7,686 bases of DNA from NCBI GenBank assembly GCA_947458775.1, contig CANGZX010000032.1, positions 1 to 7,686 of the forward strand, written 5' to 3'. Each line of letters starts with the position of its first letter. The stretch's first letter is position 1. The stretch is from Sphingobacteriaceae bacterium. Its GTDB lineage: Bacteria; Bacteroidota; Bacteroidia; Sphingobacteriales; Sphingobacteriaceae. This document shows, one piece after another, positions 1 to 6,860 of this stretch. The position numbers and the translations under genes were made by a program. The notes below the pieces were generated by a model, which ran no database searches, was not told where the DNA came from, and saw only the letters and a list, made by a program, of their open reading frames with translations.

Positions 1-688
1 AGGGGCAACCTGCGGCTACAATTTGTGATTGGGCTGCTAAAATTTCTTCGGTACGCTCAATATTGATGTCTTTGTTTCCAGCTTCCGGCTCTTTAAACAT
101 TTGCGCCCCGCCAGCACCGCAACATAAACCGTTCGATTTGCAACGTTTTAATTCCACCAAATCGGCATCTAATACTTCTAAAGCTTTACGTGGAGCTTCA
201 TACACATTGTTGGCTCGGCCTAAATAACAGGGATCGTGAAAGGTTATTTTTTTGCCTTTAAACGATTCTCCACCTTCGGCACGCAGTTTACCTTCGTTTA
301 TTAATTCTTGAATCAACTGGCTATGGTGAATAACCTCGTAGGTGCCGCCTAAACCCGGATATTCGTTGCGTATGGTGTTAAAGCAATGCGGACAGCCGGT
401 AACTATTTTCTTTACGTTGTAGGCATTTAAGAGCTCAATATTGGTCATGGCTTGCATTTGGAACAGAAACTCGTTACCGGCCCGTTTAGCAGGGTCGCCA
501 GTACAACTTTCTTCGGTACCCAATACGGCAAATTTCATTCCCACATGTTGCAATATTTTACAAATATCGCGGGTAATTTTTTGTGCACGTTCGTCGAAAC
601 TACCGGCACAGCCTACCCAAAATAAAATTTCTGGCTCTTCGCCTTTGGCCACCAATTCGGCCATGGTTGGTATGGTTAATTCGCTCAT
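1..688 (-). CDS. Partial (Fe-S)-binding protein with two CCG domains (HdrB/HdrD-like), 3' end cut by window edge
   Basis: The frame is open from the ATG at 688 to the left edge, giving 229 residues without a stop; roughly the last 30 residues seem to be missing, judging from the usual family size (about 260). Two cysteine-rich CCG domains are visible. The first has C27 (WVGCAG), C62 (EESCTGDPAKR) and C99/C102 (GCPHC). The second has C154 (HDPCYLGR), C189-C190 (GLCCGAGG) and C228 (GCP), with the window ending just before the expected final Cys. Such domains in HdrB, HdrD, GlcF and FadF bind an iron-sulfur cluster and pass electrons. There is no membrane segment or signal, so it is probably cytoplasmic and docked on the membrane protein encoded just upstream. 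Its ATG lies 6 bp after that gene's TAA, and an AAGGA-like Shine-Dalgarno sequence (about 699-703) sits in the upstream gene's last codons, supporting this start and coupling. The family is secure; the exact electron donor and acceptor are not known. Confidence 0.9.
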   Translation of the reverse strand, partial: MSELTIPTMAELVAKGEEPEILFWVGCAGSFDERAQKITRDICKILQHVGMKFAVLGTEESCTGDPAKRAGNEFLFQMQAMTNIELLNAYNVKKIVTGCPHCFNTIRNEYPGLGGTYEVIHHSQLIQELINEGKLRAEGGESFKGKKITFHDPCYLGRANNVYEAPRKALEVLDADLVELKRCKSNGLCCGAGGAQMFKEPEAGNKDINIERTEEILAAQSQIVAAGCP

Positions 689-694
689 TTTTTT

Positions 695-1996
695 TTATTC
701 CTTACTTGCCCAGTTAAAGCGGTCGCTTGGGGCATATTTCCAAGGTGCACCGTTGTTTTCTAAATTGCCAAACATGCTGTTTATACTTCCTGCAGCTTGG
801 GCTTCTTCCATTACCGCAAAGCGGCGCAATTCTACAATAATATTGAGTGGGTCTAAATTAATGGGGCAGGCATCTGTACAGGCATTGCAGGTGGTACAGG
901 CCCAAATTTCTTCACGGCTAACGTAGGTATCCAATAAACTCTTATCGTCTTTAAAATCGGCTCCATGCGCATCTATGCCTTTGCCTACCTCGGTTAAGCG
1001 ATCGCGTGTATCCATCATTATTTTACGTGGAGATAAGAGTTTGCCCGTTAAATTGGCCGGGCACACGGAGGTGCAACGACCACATTCGGTACAGCTGTAG
1101 GCATCTAACAAATTTTTCCAGCTTAAACCTTGTACATCTTTGGCGCCAAAGGTACTTCCCGCTGCAACTGGAGTAGGGATGTAGCTGGTATCGAGCATGG
1201 CTTTTACCTCGTTGCTCACCGAGTCCATGTTGTTAAACTGGCCTTTAGGGCTTAATTTACTATAATACGTTGCCGGAAAGGCCAATAAAATATGTAAGTG
1301 TTTAGAGTAGGGCAAGTAATTTAAAAAGGCAAAAATACCAATGATATGGAACCACCAACAGCCTCTTTCTATCAATATGAGTGCCGTGCTCGAGTCAGGC
1401 AAAAGCCCAATTAACCAAGAGCTTACCGGAAAAGTACCCACCGGAATGTAGTGCGCCACGCCCAATTGTTGTAATTTACTATCGGCGGCATTCATGGTTA
1501 AAAATGCCGACATCAATAATATTTCGATGATGAGAATATAATTAGCATCCGATTTTGGCCAATCGGTCATTTCGGCACCGCTAAAACGGCGAAGCTTCAT
1601 TACATTTCTTCGGATTAAAAAGATGATGCAGGCTACCAATACCAAAAGCGCCAATACCTCAAACGCACCAATGAGTACGCCATAAGTTTGCCCAAGTGGT
1701 TCTGCAAATATGCGGTGTGTGCCAAATAAGCCATCTATTACAATTTCTAAAACCTCTATGTTGATGATGACAAAACCCAGGTATACAAATAAGTGTAAAA
1801 TGGCAGCAACAGGCCGTTTTTGCATTTTTGATTGTCCAAAGGCAACCCATAGCATGGTTTTTAGGCGTTCCGATTTACGGTCCGAACGGTTTTCGGGCAG
1901 CCCCAAATGGATGTTTCTGCCAATTTTACCTGCGTTTTTGCCAAACAGATAAATGGCAAAGGCACTAAGGGCTAAGAAAATAAGTTGTGCAAGCAT
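695..1996 (-). CDS. NarI-like membrane protein with C-terminal 4Fe-4S dicluster domain (HdrC/FadF-like electron-transfer subunit)
   Basis: A 433-residue protein in two halves. The N-terminal half is membrane-embedded: hydrophobic segments near residues 1-18, 62-88, 103-128, 152-170 and 203-229. H68, H217, H233 and H235 lie in or next to these segments, the last two in the pattern LPYSKHLHIL, and are plausible haem b ligands as in NarI-type cytochromes. The C-terminal half is soluble and holds two CxxCxxCxxxCP motifs, C302/C305/C308/C312 and C367/C370/C373/C377, each able to bind one 4Fe-4S cluster. This arrangement moves electrons between the quinone pool and a cytoplasmic partner. The next gene supplies the CCG domains that in FadF/EMO proteins are fused to the same chain, so the two products probably form one complex. 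The start at 1996 gives a natural first membrane segment. The real donor (electron-transfer flavoprotein, a dehydrogenase or another protein) cannot be told from this window. No convincing promoter was found upstream. Confidence 0.88.
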   Translation of the reverse strand: MLAQLIFLALSAFAIYLFGKNAGKIGRNIHLGLPENRSDRKSERLKTMLWVAFGQSKMQKRPVAAILHLFVYLGFVIINIEVLEIVIDGLFGTHRIFAEPLGQTYGVLIGAFEVLALLVLVACIIFLIRRNVMKLRRFSGAEMTDWPKSDANYILIIEILLMSAFLTMNAADSKLQQLGVAHYIPVGTFPVSSWLIGLLPDSSTALILIERGCWWFHIIGIFAFLNYLPYSKHLHILLAFPATYYSKLSPKGQFNNMDSVSNEVKAMLDTSYIPTPVAAGSTFGAKDVQGLSWKNLLDAYSCTECGRCTSVCPANLTGKLLSPRKIMMDTRDRLTEVGKGIDAHGADFKDDKSLLDTYVSREEIWACTTCNACTDACPINLDPLNIIVELRRFAVMEEAQAAGSINSMFGNLENNGAPWKYAPSDRFNWASKE

Positions 1997-2047
1997 AAGC
2001 GGTTATAATCTGAGCGAATTTAATGAATTAACCGAAATTCAAATTGC

Positions 2048-2059
2048 TATGCATGCATA
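2048..2059. promoter_or_regulatory. 12-bp perfect palindrome upstream of the Fe-S gene pair
   Basis: TATGCATGCATA is a perfect palindrome lying 52-63 bp before the start codon of the NarI-like gene, in the 205-bp divergent spacer between that gene and tRNA-Phe. Its position suits an operator for a dimeric regulator. However, it is a single copy, the surroundings are very AT-rich, and no promoter box with the TAnnTTTG consensus is clearly placed next to it on the minus strand, so chance remains possible. Confidence 0.25.
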
Positions 2060-2102
2060 AAATTTAATTTAGAATTTTTCTAAGCAAGCTAAGGGGGTTT
2101 AA

Positions 2103-2117
2103 GGCTTAAAATAAGCC
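2103..2117. repeat. Short inverted repeat GGCTTA-AAA-TAAGCC
   Basis: Perfect 6-bp arms around a 3-nt loop, in the spacer between the Fe-S gene pair and tRNA-Phe. A weak stem-loop could form on either strand. It is followed on the plus strand by ATTTTATG, which is not a proper U-tract, and neither flanking gene ends here, so a terminator role is not supported. It could be an operator half or chance. Confidence 0.3.
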
Positions 2118-2175
2118 ATTTTATGCGGGTAGCTATTTATTTTCAAAAAATATTTTCTGAAACGAAAAAAGAGAT

Positions 2176-2183
2176 TACTTTTG
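2176..2183 (+). promoter_or_regulatory. Bacteroidetes-type -7 promoter box for tRNA-Phe
   Basis: TACTTTTG matches the Bacteroidetes housekeeping sigma -7 consensus TAnnTTTG exactly. It ends 18 bp before the mature tRNA, so transcription would begin near 2188-2190 and leave a leader of about 13 nt to be removed by RNase P. The expected -33 TTTG box is weak; the T-rich stretch near 2153-2159 is the best candidate. The C-run and G-run around 2188-2203 could pair in the leader. Confidence 0.7.
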
Positions 2184-2201
2184 CAGTCCCCAACGGGAAG
2201 G

Positions 2202-2274
2202 GGTACCATAGCTCAGTTGGTAGAGCAAAGGACTGAAAATCCTTGTGTCGCTGGTTCGATTCCAGCTGGTACCA
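2202..2274 (+). tRNA. tRNA-Phe (anticodon GAA)
   Basis: The 73-nt sequence folds into a full cloverleaf. The acceptor stem is GGTACCA/TGGTACC (7 bp), the D stem GCTC/GAGC, and the anticodon stem AAGGA/TCCTT around the loop CTGAAAA. The anticodon is GAA at 2235-2237, preceded by T and followed by A. The variable loop is GTGTC and the T stem GCTGG/CCAGC carries the loop TTCGATT. The discriminator base is A. The CCA tail is not encoded (the sequence continues CAAAA), so it must be added by the CCA-adding enzyme. GAA decodes UUC and UUU. The gene stands alone, with its own promoter box upstream and terminator directly downstream, between two minus-strand genes. Confidence 0.97.
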
Positions 2275-2277
2275 CAA

Positions 2278-2315
2278 AAAACCTCAATCAGAAATGGTTG
2301 GGGTTTTGTTGTTTT
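2278..2315 (+). terminator. Rho-independent terminator of tRNA-Phe
   Basis: A 13-bp stem pairs 2278-2290 with 2295-2307 around a GAAA loop (2291-2294), followed by a T-rich tract to 2315. Eleven pairs are Watson-Crick and two are G-U wobbles (2288-2297 and 2284-2301). In a minus-strand transcript these two wobbles become A-C mismatches, so the hairpin is clearly stronger for plus-strand transcription. The A-run before the stem gives a U-tract on the minus strand too, so it may also stop tdk transcripts weakly, about 120-150 nt after the tdk stop. Confidence 0.85.
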
Positions 2316-2427
2316 AGGGGGTTTTTCCTTGTTTTTAGACTTTTAAACTCACCAAGTTAGGGCTAATTTAAATAAGTAAAATAGTTCTGTAGTTAAAGTT
2401 TCTTAATGAAATGATTTTTGATTACAT

Positions 2428-3015
2428 CTATTTATTAGGGGTTTCGTTTCCAAAACAAGCCCTGCACCGTGGTTCGTAACTATCTTTTTCGCCAAGTAAA
2501 AGCTGGCTTTTGTCGGTTACAGTTCGGTAAGAATACATAGCTGGTCCACCACATTGTAGGCATATGGCGTGTACTTTACTTACATCGTCGGCAATAGCCA
2601 TGAGGGCAGGCATGGGGCCAAATGGTTTGCCCGAGAAATCCATATCTAAACCGGCAATAATTACGCGGATGCCTTTATTGGCCAATTGGGTGCACACATC
2701 GGGTAATTCTTCGTCGAAAAATTGTGCTTCATCTATACCTACCACTTGGGTATTGGCCCCCAATACTAAAATAGCGGATGAGCTTTCTACAGGAGTTGAT
2801 GAAATGGAATTCGAATCGTGCGAAACCACGGCCGTTTCGTCGTAACGCGTATCGGTTTTGGGTTTAAATATTTCTACGTTTAGTTTTGCAATTTGCGCCC
2901 GGCGTAATCTACGAATAAGCTCTTCGGTTTTGCCCGAAAACATGGAGCCGCAGATGACTTCGATACTGCCGCTCAATTGATGTTTACGCTTAAAATTATG
3001 TTCGTACTGAAGCAT
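2428..3015 (-). CDS. tdk: Thymidine kinase (type II, TK1-like)
   Basis: Phosphorylates thymidine (and deoxyuridine) with ATP to give dTMP in pyrimidine salvage; cytosolic, usually a tetramer inhibited by dTTP. The 195-residue protein has the P-loop GSMFSGKT at 23-30, the magnesium/catalytic motif DEAQFF at 95-100 (E96 would be the catalytic base), the AGLDMDF stretch at 121-127, and a zinc-binding lasso region with C152/C155 and C184/C187. Length and the start about 20 residues before the P-loop match the B. subtilis/human TK1 type. All key residues are present, so the enzyme should be active. The gene is alone on its strand here: 93 bp separate its start from the divergent unknown gene, and tRNA-Phe lies downstream on the other strand. 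No clear Shine-Dalgarno sequence or TAnnTTTG box was found for it; TATATTTC on the minus strand at 3085-3078 is one base off consensus. Confidence 0.97.
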   Translation of the reverse strand: MLQYEHNFKRKHQLSGSIEVICGSMFSGKTEELIRRLRRAQIAKLNVEIFKPKTDTRYDETAVVSHDSNSISSTPVESSSAILVLGANTQVVGIDEAQFFDEELPDVCTQLANKGIRVIIAGLDMDFSGKPFGPMPALMAIADDVSKVHAICLQCGGPAMYSYRTVTDKSQLLLGEKDSYEPRCRACFGNETPNK

Positions 3016-3069
3016 GTAAGGTAGATTTTGTGGCCTGCCAGAGGCTCGGCTAATATCAGAATTTAATGC

Positions 3070-3077
3070 TATTTTTG
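3070..3077 (+). promoter_or_regulatory. Candidate Bacteroidetes -7 box for the unknown gene
   Basis: TATTTTTG fits TAnnTTTG exactly and lies 31 bp before the ATG at 3109, predicting a start near 3083 and a leader of about 25 nt. The -33 region (around 3046-3050, in GGCTC) does not resemble TTTG, so this rests on one box in an AT-rich spacer. Confidence 0.45.
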
Positions 3078-3108
3078 GAAATATAATTACTGTTTAACTC
3101 GTTTTGTG

Positions 3109-3714
3109 ATGGAGAAAAAAGAGATTCTACAAAAGACTAAAGAGATTTTAGCTGAAATTCAGCAGCAGGTAACCGCTTTTGAGCAACATAATTATCAAAT
3201 TTCGGATATCGAATTAGATCTTTTTTTGGCTAATACCAAATTTTTGGTAGATCATGCGCACATCATGAAACGCTTGCAGGATGTTTCTCCGGTGGTTCCC
3301 ATGCCAGCTGTAGATCCTGTGGTAGCCGTACCCACAAAACCGGTAGAAGAAACACCGCTCTCAACGCCGATAGTGGAGATAACAATTGAACCGGTGCAAG
3401 AGGCCAAACCCACAATTAACGATTTGCTAGCCGATAGACCCGATGCAACGTTGGCTACCAAATTTGAATTGGAGCCTATTGCCGATCTAAAAGCAATCAT
3501 CAATTTAAATGATAAATTAGTTTTTGTGAAAGACTTGTTTAATGGCTATTCCTTGGCTTACCAAGAAGCTATTGATACGCTCAATAAATTAAGCAGTTTA
3601 GAAGAAGCAAAAAGCTATTTAGACGAAAACTATGCTAAAGCAAACGATTGGGTTAGCCATGAAACTACGGCTGCTCGTTTCTATGAGTTAGTAGGCAGAC
3701 GTTACGCTAAATAA
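3109..3714 (+). CDS. Uncharacterised 201-residue soluble protein with Pro/Val-rich linker and conserved-looking helical C-terminus
   Basis: Function not recognised. I place the start at ATG 3109; a GTG directly before it (3106) would add one residue. Three parts are visible. Residues 1-57 are predicted helical and rich in charged and Gln residues. Residues 58-100 are a linker rich in Pro, Val and Glu, probably disordered. Residues about 120-201 form an amphipathic helical domain containing INLNDKLVFVKDLFNGYSLA (131-150), a DTLNKLSSLEEAKSYL helix, and FYELVGRRY near the end. It has no signal peptide, membrane segment, cysteines or catalytic motif, so a cytoplasmic adaptor or regulatory role is possible but unproven. 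I have the impression that the LNDKLVFVKDLFNG region recurs in Bacteroidetes hypothetical proteins, but could not check. It diverges from tdk and converges on rodA, sharing 8 bp with the rodA 3' end. Codon use looks like its neighbours. Confidence 0.85.
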   Translation: MEKKEILQKTKEILAEIQQQVTAFEQHNYQISDIELDLFLANTKFLVDHAHIMKRLQDVSPVVPMPAVDPVVAVPTKPVEETPLSTPIVEITIEPVQEAKPTINDLLADRPDATLATKFELEPIADLKAIINLNDKLVFVKDLFNGYSLAYQEAIDTLNKLSSLEEAKSYLDENYAKANDWVSHETTAARFYELVGRRYAK

Positions 3715-4969
3715 TTCCCATACGGTTCGCATCTAAGCGCAACAAAATAAATAGCAAGATAGTAAAGCCCCATAGCGACGAACCTCCGTAGCTAATAAAA
3801 GGAAGTGGAATGCCGATGACGGGCACCAAACCCATGGTCATGCCTAGGTTTAAAAAGAAATGGCAAAATAGAATGGAGGCCACGCCGTAGCCATATATTC
3901 TAGAGAAGGAAGAACGCTGTCGCTCGGCAATAAATATAATTCGCAGTAATAAGAATAAATACAAACCAACCACTACCAAACTGCCTACAAAACCCCACTC
4001 TTCGCCCACGGTGCAAAAAATAAAATCGGTGCTTTGCTCGGGCACAAAATCGTATTTAGTTTGCGTGCCTTGTAAAAAACCCTTGCCCCAAAATCTACCC
4101 GAACCAATGGCAATTTTAGATTGATTTACATTGTATCCTTCGCCACGTAAATCTTCTACCTTGCCTAATAATACATCTATTCGGTTTCTGTGATGCGGTT
4201 TTAAAATGTTTGAATAGGTAAAATCTACCGAAAAAATAAACAGGATAGAGCCTATGGTGCCCAGTACAATGGGGCGCATCCATTGTTTTTTATTTCGTAT
4301 TTGGGTAAGTAAAAAACCGGCAATAACTACTAGGCCAACAATAAGCACAATTTTGCTTAGTAGTAGCGTAAGAATAAAAAGTACGATACCCAATAAACCA
4401 AATACCAAGAAATAGCCAGATAGCCCTTCTCGGTATAATACAAATATTAAAGAGGCAAAAGTAAGCGCAGAACCCACATCGGGTTGTGCTAAAATAAGTC
4501 CAACAGGGATGCCAATAATAGCGGCTGCTTGTAAGGTAGTTTGCCAAGCTTTGTTTTTGATGGTGGCGGTAGATAAAAATTGGGCCAATACCAAGCAGGT
4601 AGCAAATTTTGCAAACTCGGAGGGTTGGAGCCTAAAACTTCCTAAAGGTATCCAGGCTTGGTTTCCACCTACATTTCGACCTACTACCAATACTACCAGG
4701 AGCAGAAAGATACTGACTCCATAAAATAGCGGACTAAAGGTGCTAAAAAACTTAACATCCATTACTAAAATGAGAATACCCAAAATCCCAGCTGTGATCA
4801 GGAAGATGAATTGTTTGCCGTAATTGGTGCCTAAATTGAACAGATTGCCTTTCTCAGGATCAAATACCGCCGCATAAATGTTTAACCAGCCAATAATGCA
4901 TAGGGCAGCAAATAGCGCCAAGGTAACCTTGTCTACATTAAAAAATATGGTGCGTTGCTTGGTTACCAT
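3707..4969 (-). CDS. rodA: RodA, SEDS-family peptidoglycan glycosyltransferase of the elongasome
   Basis: Polymerises lipid II into glycan strands for side-wall growth together with the class B transpeptidase PBP2. This is a 420-residue polytopic membrane protein with about 12 hydrophobic segments. SEDS landmarks are present: WIPLGSFRLQPSEFAK (106-121; W106 probably matches the functionally important Trp of B. subtilis RodA), QPDVGSAL (162-169), the extracellular-loop motif PEQSTDFIF (310-318) whose D315 corresponds to the essential Asp, and NLGMTMGLVPVIGIPLPF with ISYGGSS (374-398). It is about 50 residues longer than E. coli RodA (370); the excess is mainly two hydrophobic segments around 185-222. 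It is the last visible gene of the mre operon, starting 7 bp after the PBP2 stop without a Shine-Dalgarno sequence. Its last 8 bp overlap the convergent unknown gene, leaving no room for a separate terminator. It is RodA rather than FtsW by operon context. Confidence 0.96.
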   Translation of the reverse strand: MVTKQRTIFFNVDKVTLALFAALCIIGWLNIYAAVFDPEKGNLFNLGTNYGKQFIFLITAGILGILILVMDVKFFSTFSPLFYGVSIFLLLVVLVVGRNVGGNQAWIPLGSFRLQPSEFAKFATCLVLAQFLSTATIKNKAWQTTLQAAAIIGIPVGLILAQPDVGSALTFASLIFVLYREGLSGYFLVFGLLGIVLFILTLLLSKIVLIVGLVVIAGFLLTQIRNKKQWMRPIVLGTIGSILFIFSVDFTYSNILKPHHRNRIDVLLGKVEDLRGEGYNVNQSKIAIGSGRFWGKGFLQGTQTKYDFVPEQSTDFIFCTVGEEWGFVGSLVVVGLYLFLLLRIIFIAERQRSSFSRIYGYGVASILFCHFFLNLGMTMGLVPVIGIPLPFISYGGSSLWGFTILLFILLRLDANRMGII

Positions 4970-4976
4970 AATACGG

Positions 4977-6860
4977 CTATCGTTTAGCTTTTAATTTTGC
5001 TTTAAGCGTGTCTATTTTGGGTTTGGTGATAGGCTTAGCAACGGCAGGCAACAAGCTGGCATTACTAATGCGATCCATATAGGCTTGTGGCCGTGTAATA
5101 GAATCTCTTAAATATTTTTCTACCAACAAACTGGCAATTGGCGCCGACCACGTAGCCCCGTAGCCCGAATTTTCTACAATTACAGCTATGGCGATTTTCG
5201 GGTTATTTCGAGGTGCAAAAGCCACAAATACCGAGTGATCGTCTCCATGTGGATTTTGTACCGTACCGGTTTTGCCGCACATTTCTATACCCGGAATTTT
5301 AGAATAAACTGCCGTTCCACCGCCTTGGTTTACCACCCGGCTCATACCCTCAATAACCGAATCAAAATAAGCACTGTTGATGCCTACGTTTATGCGCTCG
5401 GTAAATTCTTTCCTAACTACTTTTTTTGCGCCAATAGCCTTAATGAGGTGGGGTTTGTAAAAATAACCTCTATTGGCTACAATAGCCATTACATTGGCCA
5501 TTTGAAGTGGTGTAATTCCCAATTCGCCTTGTCCAATAGAAAGTGATATGTTAAAACTTGAGGTCCATTTATCGCTACCAAAACGTTTGGTATAATAATC
5601 GGCGCTAGGGAGTAAGCCCTTCCGTTCGTTTGGTAAATCGATGTTTAGCTTAGAGCCAATGCCGAATTTAGCTACAGCTGCTTGCCACCTTTTATAGCCC
5701 TCAACCGAGCGCATGCCTGCATGATCGACCATGCGGTTAAAGGTATAGCCGTAATACGTATTGCAAGAGTATTGAATAGATTGACTCAAGTCCATAGGAC
5801 CGTGTACGTGGGTACAACCCATTACTCGGTTGCCATACCGATAGCCGCCACCACACACAAACGTGGTACTCGGGTTAATAAGTCCCAATTGCTGAGCCAC
5901 CAAGGCATTTACAATTTTAAAAATAGAACCTGGCGGATATTCTGCCTGAATAGGGCGAATAAACATAGGTTTATAGGGATTATTAAGCAATTTCATGTAA
6001 TTGTTACCCCGTTGTCTACCCACCATTAAATTGGGGTTATAACTCGGGCTACTCACAAATGCCAAAATTTCTCCGGTAGCAGGTTCAATGGCCACAATAC
6101 TGCCAATTTTATGATTCATGAGCTTTTCGCCCAGTTTTTGCAATTCTTTATCTAGCGATGATTTTAAACCCTCTCCTGAAACGGCCAAGGTATCGTAGCG
6201 CCCTTCTGCAAAATGACCTTTTGGTCGATTAAAGGCATCTACCATTAAGTTTTGTACACCTCGTTGGCCTCTTAATAAATCTTCGTACGATTTTTCTACC
6301 CCACTTATGCCAATATAATCGCCCTTGGCATAAAATCCATTAGATTTTTCAATTGCTTTTTCGTTTACCTCTCCAATGTAGCCCAAAAACTGAGCAGCCA
6401 AACTATCTGGATACATGCGTACCGTACGGTTTTGTACATAAAAGCCGGGGAATTGATACAAACGCTCCTGAAAGGCAGCATAAACTTTGGCCGATAATTG
6501 TTTTTCTAGCACCGATGCCTTGTAAATGGATTGGTTTACTGCTTTTTTAAACTGTTTATCGAAACGTTCTTTGCTGATTTCTAGGAGCCGGCAAAAAGCC
6601 AGTGTATCGAATGGTTTAACCTCTTTTGGGATTACCATGACATCGTATACGGGCTCGTTCTGAACTAAGATGCGGTCTTTTCGATCTAAAATTACCCCAC
6701 GGGCAGGGTAAATAAGTATTTTCCGAAGTACGTTGTTATTGGCCGAAAGCAGGTATTTATCGTTTACAATTTGCAGGTAAAATAAGCGAACCAATAAAAT
6801 GAGCGCCGTGGCAATAAATATTCCTTGAATAACGAATTTTCGGGCGAAATACGGATTCAT
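4977..6860 (-). CDS. mrdA: Penicillin-binding protein 2, class B transpeptidase of the elongasome
   Basis: Cross-links new peptidoglycan in the periplasm, working with RodA in cylindrical growth; target of beta-lactams such as mecillinam in other bacteria. The 627 residues run: a single membrane anchor at about 8-31, the pedestal/dimerisation region with YPARGVILDR (51-60), and a transpeptidase domain from about 250. The active-site triad is complete: S312-I-F-K315 (SxxK), S365-C-N367 (SxN) and K530-T-G532 (KTG). A cluster of C336, C349, H351/H353 and C366 beside the active site resembles the zinc site known in E. coli PBP2. The chain ends in a basic Lys/Pro tail (609-627). The ATG overlaps the mreD stop by one base (TAATG), fixing the start and implying coupled translation; rodA follows after 7 bp. 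The symbol mrdA is also written pbpA or pbp2 in this phylum. Confidence 0.96.
   Translation of the reverse strand: MNPYFARKFVIQGIFIATALILLVRLFYLQIVNDKYLLSANNNVLRKILIYPARGVILDRKDRILVQNEPVYDVMVIPKEVKPFDTLAFCRLLEISKERFDKQFKKAVNQSIYKASVLEKQLSAKVYAAFQERLYQFPGFYVQNRTVRMYPDSLAAQFLGYIGEVNEKAIEKSNGFYAKGDYIGISGVEKSYEDLLRGQRGVQNLMVDAFNRPKGHFAEGRYDTLAVSGEGLKSSLDKELQKLGEKLMNHKIGSIVAIEPATGEILAFVSSPSYNPNLMVGRQRGNNYMKLLNNPYKPMFIRPIQAEYPPGSIFKIVNALVAQQLGLINPSTTFVCGGGYRYGNRVMGCTHVHGPMDLSQSIQYSCNTYYGYTFNRMVDHAGMRSVEGYKRWQAAVAKFGIGSKLNIDLPNERKGLLPSADYYTKRFGSDKWTSSFNISLSIGQGELGITPLQMANVMAIVANRGYFYKPHLIKAIGAKKVVRKEFTERINVGINSAYFDSVIEGMSRVVNQGGGTAVYSKIPGIEMCGKTGTVQNPHGDDHSVFVAFAPRNNPKIAIAVIVENSGYGATWSAPIASLLVEKYLRDSITRPQAYMDRISNASLLPAVAKPITKPKIDTLKAKLKAKR

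Noticed and set aside
441..926. Plus-strand open frame across the junction of the two Fe-S genes
   Set aside because: It is antisense to two well-supported coding regions with clear cysteine motifs, and its translation shows no recognisable domain.
2144..2152. Minus-strand TATTTTTTG as promoter of the Fe-S gene pair
   Set aside because: It has one T too many between TA and TTTG, lies in a homopolymer run and would give a leader of about 140 nt; not strong enough to list as a feature.
2316..2427. Possible separate terminator or small RNA downstream of tdk
   Set aside because: The stretch is AT-rich with several T-runs, but only 4-bp stems such as AACT/AGTT around 2346-2358 were found; nothing stable or gene-like.
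3029..3046. Small inverted repeats (TGGC-CT-GCCA, GCCT...AGGC) in the tdk leader as a regulatory hairpin
   Set aside because: Arms are only 4 bp, overlap in mutually exclusive ways, and do not cover the tdk start codon; no known riboswitch pattern is present.
3078..3085. Minus-strand TATATTTC as tdk promoter
   Set aside because: It misses the final G of TAnnTTTG, has no -33 TTTG at the right distance, and lies in AT-rich sequence where such matches are common.
5235..5546. Plus-strand 103-codon open frame inside PBP2
   Set aside because: It lies antisense to the KTG-motif region of PBP2; aromatic and basic content is explained by the opposite strand.
5682..6029. Plus-strand 115-codon open frame inside PBP2
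   Set aside because: It is a shadow of the conserved transpeptidase region on the minus strand and has no start signal or protein-like pattern.
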